64,000 nt of DNA from contig JAENYO010000007.1 in NCBI GenBank assembly GCA_016841745.1, positions 73,408 to 137,407 on the forward strand. Direction: 5' to 3'. Below, piece by piece: positions 58,921 through 64,000 of this stretch. Source of the DNA: Acetomicrobium hydrogeniformans. GTDB lineage: Bacteria; Synergistota; Synergistia; Synergistales; JAFGMB01. A program made the translations under genes and the position numbers. How positions within the stretch are numbered: the stretch's first letter is position 1; every line of letters begins with the position of its first letter. The notes below the pieces were generated by a model that was not told the DNA's origin, did not search any database, and saw only the letters and a program-made list of their open reading frames with translations.

Positions 58921-61374
58921 ATGGAAGAACAAAAGGGAGAGTTTCTCTTTGGCAAAGTAGTACCCCTTCCTCTTCTGGAAGAGATTAAGCACAGCTACCT
59001 TGATTATGCCATGAGCGTAATAGTAGGACGGGCTCTTCCCGATGCCCGTGATGGTCTGAAGCCTGTTCAGCGACGGATCCTTTACGCCATGCTGGGTCTG
59101 GGGCTTAAACATAATACGGCCTATAAAAAATCGGCCAGGGTTGTGGGAGAAACAATGGGTAAATATCATCCCCATGGTGATTCTGCAATATATGAAACCA
59201 TGGTAAGGATGGCCCAGAATTTTAGCATGCGCTACCGACTTGTTGATGGACAGGGAAACTACGGTTCTATTGACGGAGATTCAGCAGCTGCAATGCGTTA
59301 CACTGAAGCCAAGCTCTTTGATATAGGAGAGTATATGCTTGCCGATATAGATGAAGACACAGTAGACTGGGGACCCAACTTCGATGAATCCCTTACTGAA
59401 CCTCAGTATCTACCGTCCATGATACCGAATCTCCTTGTTAACGGGAGTTCCGGCATAGCAGTAGGTATGGCTACCAATATACCTCCACATAACCTCTGTG
59501 AAGTTATGGATGCCCTATGTTATATCATTGATACAGAGACTGAGAATATCGAATTTGGCGAACTCCTTTCCCGCCTTCCTGGTCCTGATTTCCCGACAGG
59601 CGGACTTATCCTGGGAAGGGAAGGCATTATCGATGCATACAGAACCGGTCGTGGTAAGGTCATTATGCGTGGCCGGACCCATGTTGAAGAAAGCAATAGG
59701 GGAAGGGACCGGATCGTAATTACAGAGATCCCTTACATGGTCAACAAGACTCTTCTTATAGACAACATCGTCAAGGGTGTTCAGAATAAGAACATCGATG
59801 GTATTTCAGACATAAGAGATGAATCTGATAGAGATGGGTTACGAGTAGTTCTTGAATTGACAAGGGAGGCTGATCCGAACCTTGTCATGAGACAGCTCTA
59901 TTCCAGAACACAGCTGCAATCCACCTTTGGTGTGATAAACCTTGCCCTTGTGGATAACCAGCCCAAGGAGCTGCCCATACAGGATATGCTGACTATTTTC
60001 CTTGATCACCGAAGATCGGTGGTTCGGAGAAGGACGACCTTCCGTCTGAAAAAGGCACAGGCCAGGGCTCATATCGTTGAGGGTCTTGTAAAGGCCCTTG
60101 ACATAATTGAAGAAGTGATCTCTATAATCAGAGGTTCCAGAACTGCTGGCGAAGCCAAATCAGGCCTGATGCAGAAACTGGGATTTACAGGTATACAGTC
60201 ACAGGCTATCCTCGATATGAGACTTCAGAGGCTTACAGGACTGGAAAGATCGAGACTGGAAGACGAACTTGCCCAGCTTCTTTCTGATATCGAAAAATAT
60301 CAGACAATTCTAGGGAATCCAAAAGTGCTTGATTCTGTCATCCGCGAAGAACTCCTTGATGTGAAGAAAAGATTTGGGGATGACAGGAGAACCGAAATAA
60401 TTAATGCAGCAGCAGAGGTCTCTTTGGAAGAACTTATACCAGAAAGCGAGATTGTAGTGCTTCTCTCCAATGATGGGTATCTTCGAAGGAAACCCCTTGA
60501 GGACTATGCCGTCCAATGTCGTGGCGGGAAGGGTCGTAAGGGTGCTTCCCTGAAGGGCGAAGATGAAATATCTCTGATGGCAGTCACAAATACCCATAAG
60601 GATATTTATCTTTTTACATCCAAGGGAAGGGTGCTGGCGATTAAGGGATATGTTATCCCGGAGACCAGAAGCGGGAAGGGGAAGCCCATAACTCGCTTTA
60701 TTTCCCTTGAAAGCGAAGAGACTGTGGTAGCCATAAAGGGTTCGGCTATAGAGGGAAAGAAATTTGTCTTTTTCCTTACCCGAAAGGGTGTGGCCAAACG
60801 TCTTCCCATATCCGAGCTCCAGAACCTTACACGTGCAGGCAGGAGAGTCCTTTCCCTTGATGAGGGTGATGACATAGCCATGGTCCATGCTACTACGGGT
60901 GAAGATCATCTTCTCTTCATAACATCAAAGGGACAGGCCTTGAGGGTTTCGGAAATTGAATTTCGTCCTATGGGTAGAAATGCCCGCGGAGTAAGGGGAA
61001 TGAGACTTGCAGAAGATGACCTGATAATAAGTTTTGATGTGGTCAACGAAGATATGTATTCCCTTATCATAAGCGAAAAAGGTGTAGGTAAAAGGACCTG
61101 TTACAGTGAGTTCACCCCGCATCACCGGGGTGGGAGCGGGGTGAAGGCAATGAACCTTGGTCCGAAGACTGGACGCCTTGTATCCAGTTCTGGTGTAGTC
61201 GATTCGGATGAGATCGTTGTTATTTCCGCCAAGGGGCGTCTGATAAGGGTTGCATCCAGGCAGATACCTATCCTGAGCAGGACTGCTATGGGTTCTATAG
61301 TGGTAAGACTCAATGAAGGAGACAGCGTGGCAGGTACCAGTATTGTGTCGGCTACTGTCTGCGAAGGGCAATAA
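58921..61374 (+). CDS. gyrA: DNA gyrase subunit A
   Basis: 817 residues. The winged-helix and tower domains contain [21 protein letters not shown] (split as RALPDARDG and [12 protein letters not shown]), the [21 protein letters not shown] with Ser88 and Glu92 (quinolone-sensitive-type residues), and catalytic Tyr127 in AMRYTEA. The C-terminal pinwheel begins near residue 500, and a GyrA box [10 protein letters not shown] at about 531 confirms gyrase rather than topoisomerase IV ParC. No gyrB lies next to it. ATG 58921 follows TTGGAGGTCGGAAATAA. It is followed by psd and pssA, so it may share a transcript with phospholipid genes. Confidence 0.97.
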   Translation: MEEQKGEFLFGKVVPLPLLEEIKHSYLDYAMSVIVGRALPDARDGLKPVQRRILYAMLGLGLKHNTAYKKSARVVGETMGKYHPHGDSAIYETMVRMAQNFSMRYRLVDGQGNYGSIDGDSAAAMRYTEAKLFDIGEYMLADIDEDTVDWGPNFDESLTEPQYLPSMIPNLLVNGSSGIAVGMATNIPPHNLCEVMDALCYIIDTETENIEFGELLSRLPGPDFPTGGLILGREGIIDAYRTGRGKVIMRGRTHVEESNRGRDRIVITEIPYMVNKTLLIDNIVKGVQNKNIDGISDIRDESDRDGLRVVLELTREADPNLVMRQLYSRTQLQSTFGVINLALVDNQPKELPIQDMLTIFLDHRRSVVRRRTTFRLKKAQARAHIVEGLVKALDIIEEVISIIRGSRTAGEAKSGLMQKLGFTGIQSQAILDMRLQRLTGLERSRLEDELAQLLSDIEKYQTILGNPKVLDSVIREELLDVKKRFGDDRRTEIINAAAEVSLEELIPESEIVVLLSNDGYLRRKPLEDYAVQCRGGKGRKGASLKGEDEISLMAVTNTHKDIYLFTSKGRVLAIKGYVIPETRSGKGKPITRFISLESEETVVAIKGSAIEGKKFVFFLTRKGVAKRLPISELQNLTRAGRRVLSLDEGDDIAMVHATTGEDHLLFITSKGQALRVSEIEFRPMGRNARGVRGMRLAEDDLIISFDVVNEDMYSLIISEKGVGKRTCYSEFTPHHRGGSGVKAMNLGPKTGRLVSSSGVVDSDEIVVISAKGRLIRVASRQIPILSRTAMGSIVVRLNEGDSVAGTSIVSATVCEGQ

Positions 61375-61381
61375 CATTAAT

Positions 61382-62002
61382 ATGAAGATAGCTCATGACG
61401 GTTGGCCAATGATAGCATTTTCAGGATTTATGACCCTGGCAGGATACAGGATATCACCGTTCATCTCTTTTTTTCTGGCAGTACTGACAATCTTTCTGGT
61501 CTGGTTTTTTCGTGATCCGGAGAGGATTATTTCCCATGAAGGGAATATATGGGTCAGCCCTGCCGATGGCAAAGTAGTTGAGATAGAACCAGCCTTTCAC
61601 CCCTTTACGGGGAAGTCTGTTAAGATAGGAATATTCATGTCTCCTTTCAATGTACATATAAATCGGATACCTTTTCCGGGTAGAGTGGACTATCTGGAAT
61701 ATGTACCGGGAAAAAAATGGATGGCCTTTTCTCCCAAGGCTTCGGAAGAGAACGAAAGAATGTATACGGGACTTGAAACCAGTAAAGGAAGAGCCATGAT
61801 GGTTCAAATAGCAGGTTTTCTGGCCCGAAGGATCGTATGTAGAGTGGAGAAAGGGATGGAGCTTAACCGGGGAGATAAATTCGGTATGATAAAATTAGGA
61901 TCTAAAGTAGACCTGTATTTACCCGTGGAAGTAGGCCCATCTGTAAAACTGGGGCAGAGGGTGAAAGCAGGAGTTACTGTGATTGGAGTGTCCGGCAAAT
62001 GA
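61382..62002 (+). CDS. psd: Phosphatidylserine decarboxylase (short form)
   Basis: 206 residues. Two N-terminal hydrophobic segments (about 10-40) anchor it in the inner membrane. WVSPADGKVVEIE and NVHINRIPFPG are family blocks; self-cleavage to the pyruvoyl prosthetic group would take place at the Gly-Ser of KLGSKVDLYLP (Ser174). It converts phosphatidylserine to phosphatidylethanolamine. ATG 61382 is 8 bases past gyrA's stop, with a weak SD (GAAGGG) inside gyrA. It overlaps pssA by 4 bases. Confidence 0.92.
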   Translation: MKIAHDGWPMIAFSGFMTLAGYRISPFISFFLAVLTIFLVWFFRDPERIISHEGNIWVSPADGKVVEIEPAFHPFTGKSVKIGIFMSPFNVHINRIPFPGRVDYLEYVPGKKWMAFSPKASEENERMYTGLETSKGRAMMVQIAGFLARRIVCRVEKGMELNRGDKFGMIKLGSKVDLYLPVEVGPSVKLGQRVKAGVTVIGVSGK

Positions 62003-62733
62003 GATCACCTAGACAGAGATACAGGAGCATTCCCTTCAAGGATATTGCTCCTAATATGATAACGAGCGGAAACCTGATGTGTGGTATGTTTTCCCTTATC
62101 CTCACACTTCGAGGCCAGTATGTTCCTGCTGGATGGCTGATAGCCATGGCTGTCTTTTTTGATTTTATGGATGGCAAAGTGGCACGCAGTCTCGGAGGGG
62201 GAAGCAAATTTGGTCTCGAATATGACAGCATAGCTGATGTTATCAGTTTTGGAGTAGCGCCTGCTATTCTTATGTATTCGGTTTATCTCAATGGCTTTTT
62301 TGGAGTCGCAGGAGCTCTGGTTGCTTCCTTCTTTGCTCTCTGCGGAGCTCTGCGTCTGGCCAGATTCAATATTGTACACGTTCCCGGTCCCTTCCAGGGG
62401 CTTCCCATCCCTGCAGGTGGACTCTTCCTTGCATCTTTTGTAATAGGAGGACTGTCTCTTCCTTCCTGGATAGCGGCATTTATGGTTACCTTTTCAGGAA
62501 TTCTTATGATCTCCAGCATGCCCTATGGAAATCTTAAGGGAGTCAAAAAAACCAACCGTAAAAAGGTTGCCCTTTTTTATATTACATGCATTATCCTTAT
62601 CCTTGGACTTCATTCGCGATCTGTCCTTGCAGCCATGGCTATATACATTACCAGTGGTTTTATCCATATAGACTGGAGCAGGTTCTTCTCACAGCATGAG
62701 GAAGATGATGTGAATCTGAAAGAAGAGCTTTAG
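61999..62733 (+). CDS. pssA: CDP-diacylglycerol-serine O-phosphatidyltransferase
   Basis: 244 residues with six to eight membrane helices. The CDP-alcohol phosphotransferase signature DGx2ARx8Gx3Dx3D is present as DGKVARSLGGGSKFGLEYDS plus IAD (about 55-75). It makes phosphatidylserine, the substrate of the adjacent decarboxylase. The start ATG 61999 overlaps the psd stop (ATGA). Together they supply phosphatidylethanolamine. Confidence 0.94.
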   Translation: MRSPRQRYRSIPFKDIAPNMITSGNLMCGMFSLILTLRGQYVPAGWLIAMAVFFDFMDGKVARSLGGGSKFGLEYDSIADVISFGVAPAILMYSVYLNGFFGVAGALVASFFALCGALRLARFNIVHVPGPFQGLPIPAGGLFLASFVIGGLSLPSWIAAFMVTFSGILMISSMPYGNLKGVKKTNRKKVALFYITCIILILGLHSRSVLAAMAIYITSGFIHIDWSRFFSQHEEDDVNLKEEL

Positions 62734-62768
62734 GTCACGATTGGGCAATAATATAATTTAATATAGAG

Positions 62769-62794
62769 AGGGGAGCTCCGCAGTGAGCTCCCCT
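62769..62794 (+). terminator. Terminator after pssA
   Basis: AGGGGAGCTC (62769-62778) pairs with GAGCTCCCCT (62785-62794) around CGCAGT, 35 bases after the pssA stop; no strong T run. Confidence 0.7.
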
Positions 62795-62900
62795 AGTGCA
62801 TGATATTGGTTGGATATTGTTCAGATTAAACTGTTAATGCTTTGATTTTCAGCTCCATAGCTGGTAAAGCTGTTCCTGTACGGTCTTCTTCACCCTTGTA

Positions 62901-63398
62901 TCAGATCTTATGGAGCCTGGGCCAGATAAGGTAGGTCAGGATAAAGGCAATTATAAGGTTAGGAAGCATATAACTGCCATTGTATATGGTGGAGTAAAGC
63001 CATACGTTAGTTCCCTCCGGAGCATAGCTTCCGAAAAAGACCACCCCGGAAAGGACGTGACACCCGAATCTCAGGAAAGAACCGATGCTCAGTCCAACCC
63101 AAATGGGGCGACGGACTGAACCAGCCAACCCAAGGGCTCCAAAGGCCAGGGGGTAATCAAGCAGAGCCTGGAGTGGATGCACGACATAGCCTCCCAGCAT
63201 AAGCTGGACAAGACCTGCTACAACACCAGCTCCCATCCCGGCTTTCATGCCCCATCTCAGGGAGAAAATGAGAAGGGGTATATTCTCGAGGGTAATAGAG
63301 CCACCCTGGGGCATCCTCCATAATTTGAGATATGAGAGGGCAATGGCAAGGGCTGCTGCTAGTCCTCCTTCAACTAACATACGGGTTTTTGTGTTCAT
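62901..63398 (-). CDS. thiT: ECF-type thiamine transporter S component
   Basis: 165 residues with about six hydrophobic helices; the start TKTRMLVEGGLAAALAIALSY, LWRMPQGGSITLENIPLL and the Trp/Tyr-rich end YSTIYNGSYMLPNLIIAF match ThiT, the thiamine-binding S component that pairs with a shared ECF energising module. ATG 63398 follows AAGGAGGAAATCCC; the longer frame upstream runs through the riboswitch and is not translated. Control by the TPP riboswitch supports thiamine as substrate. Confidence 0.9.
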   Translation of the reverse strand: MNTKTRMLVEGGLAAALAIALSYLKLWRMPQGGSITLENIPLLIFSLRWGMKAGMGAGVVAGLVQLMLGGYVVHPLQALLDYPLAFGALGLAGSVRRPIWVGLSIGSFLRFGCHVLSGVVFFGSYAPEGTNVWLYSTIYNGSYMLPNLIIAFILTYLIWPRLHKI

Positions 63399-63469
63399 GG
63401 GATTTCCTCCTTCAAGTATGTTCATGTTGCCGGAGGAAGGAAGGGTTTTTGTGAGAACAAGAGCAACCG

Positions 63470-63563
63470 ACTTCCCTTCGCCGGCATTACCCGGATCAGG
63501 TTCAAGGGGTCGAGGCAAGAAGCCTCCTCTCAGCCGATTCTTATCGACTCCCCCAGGTGCACC
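63470..63563 (-). ncRNA. TPP riboswitch (THI box)
   Basis: Read on the minus strand: GGTGCACCTGGGGGAGTC, a short variable hairpin, the conserved GGCTGAGAGG, a P3 stem (AGGCTTCTTGCCT), then ACCTGATCCGGGTAATGCC and GGCGAAGGGAAGTC. These are the defining pyrimidine- and pyrophosphate-sensing blocks. It ends about 70 bases before the thiT start, so TPP binding would shut off thiT. The TPP enzymes in this window (E1, transketolase, decarboxylase) depend on this cofactor. Confidence 0.96.
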
Positions 63564-63726
63564 AGATATTTTTACTCTGATTGTCTTTTTTGTCAACTAT
63601 AAGTGTAACCAGAACCAACTTCCAGGGTCCGAACAATCTTTGGAATTTGTCGTTCTTGTGTTACCCGGTTAACGGAAAACCTTTGAAAGATCAGTCCATA
63701 ATCAGATTACACGGGGAGTTGTTTTC

Positions 63727-64000
63727 GTGGACTTCACAAAGTATGAATTAGAAGGGATATTTGGTGACAGAAAAGTCATTGTTGATCATCTGCATGTAAA
63801 CGGTGCGGATGACCTTATAGTGCTTTTTCATGGTGTTCATGGATGTTCATCCTTTACGGAAGGGAACAAGTATGCATCCCTTGCAGGGATGCTTCTGCCC
63901 CTTGGTTTTAATGTATGCCTGGTTGAGACGAGTCGTATCAGAAGGGATAGGGAATCCTTCGGGGATGACAGGGCTGAATGGGCCTGGCAGTCCTTTAAGG
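63727..64000 (+). CDS. Alpha/beta-hydrolase-like protein, 3' end beyond the window
   Basis: GTG 63727 behind ACGGGGAGTTGTTTTC opens a frame that runs to the window end (91 codons visible). The part DDLIVLFHGVHGCSSFTEGN, followed by a helix and GFNVCLVETSR, looks like the first strands and oxyanion-hole region of an alpha/beta hydrolase. Too little is present to name a family. It is divergent from thiT. Confidence 0.6.
   Translation, partial: MDFTKYELEGIFGDRKVIVDHLHVNGADDLIVLFHGVHGCSSFTEGNKYASLAGMLLPLGFNVCLVETSRIRRDRESFGDDRAEWAWQSFK

Noticed and set aside
63399-63596. N-terminal extension of ThiT
   Set aside because: The extension is a translation of the TPP riboswitch; the SD before ATG 63398 defines the true start.
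1-64000. tRNA, rRNA, CRISPR arrays, transposases, integrases, att sites
   Set aside because: I looked for their typical motifs and repeat patterns on both strands and saw none; a dedicated search could still find something small.

Overview
The window looks like chromosome of an anaerobic, amino-acid- and organic-acid-fermenting bacterium with an outer membrane. The support is two TRAP transporters, an M20 amidohydrolase, an OrtAB-type thiolase, a tungsten-type aldehyde:ferredoxin oxidoreductase, an oxygen-sensitive class III ribonucleotide reductase, rubrerythrin-like proteins, a FadL-type outer-membrane porin, and frequent TTG/GTG starts behind strong Shine-Dalgarno (SD) sites. This profile fits Synergistota best, but that is inference from gene content, not a phylogenetic result. 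I saw no tRNA, rRNA, CRISPR array, insertion sequence or prophage.

Layout. 1-10 kb: M20 amidohydrolase (cut by the window edge), a rubrerythrin-like gene interrupted by an in-frame TAG, acyl-CoA synthetase, an intact rubrerythrin paralogue, Na/Pi cotransporter with PhoU, a D-2-hydroxyacid dehydrogenase, a K+ channel with RCK domains, and exonuclease III. 10-20 kb (minus strand): ortB, ortA, class III aminotransferase, TRAP dctP/M/Q, IclR regulator, alanine racemase, D-cysteine desulfhydrase family enzyme. 20-24 kb: a wrecked pdxA pseudogene, two unknown small proteins, a PPC-domain protein, and a two-subunit UxaA-type dehydratase whose small subunit seems to start at CTG.

24.5-37 kb (plus strand): a GntR/FCD regulator and a long catabolic operon. 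It carries a TRAP transporter with a TakP-like receptor, acetoin/2-oxoacid dehydrogenase E1 alpha and beta, a second PPC protein, two SDRs, a Tdh-like zinc dehydrogenase, an E2 with three apparent E3-binding domains, and a lipoyl-bearing E3. A lipoate ligase converges on it from the other side.

38-48 kb: trehalose-phosphate synthase, a DnaQ-like exonuclease, the nrdDG operon, an aminotransferase and a split transketolase. The nrdD product lacks the C-terminal glycyl-radical segment. That segment is encoded as a separate 50-residue gene after nrdG, which is the most striking finding here.

47-64 kb: TetR regulator with two palindromic operators and a FadL porin; DJ-1 and DUF364 proteins; a TPP decarboxylase, aminotransferase and OpuC-type ABC transporter followed by aldehyde:ferredoxin oxidoreductase, which reads as an Ehrlich-type amino acid oxidation route; gyrA-psd-pssA; a ThiT thiamine transporter behind a TPP riboswitch; and the start of an alpha/beta-hydrolase-like gene cut by the window edge.
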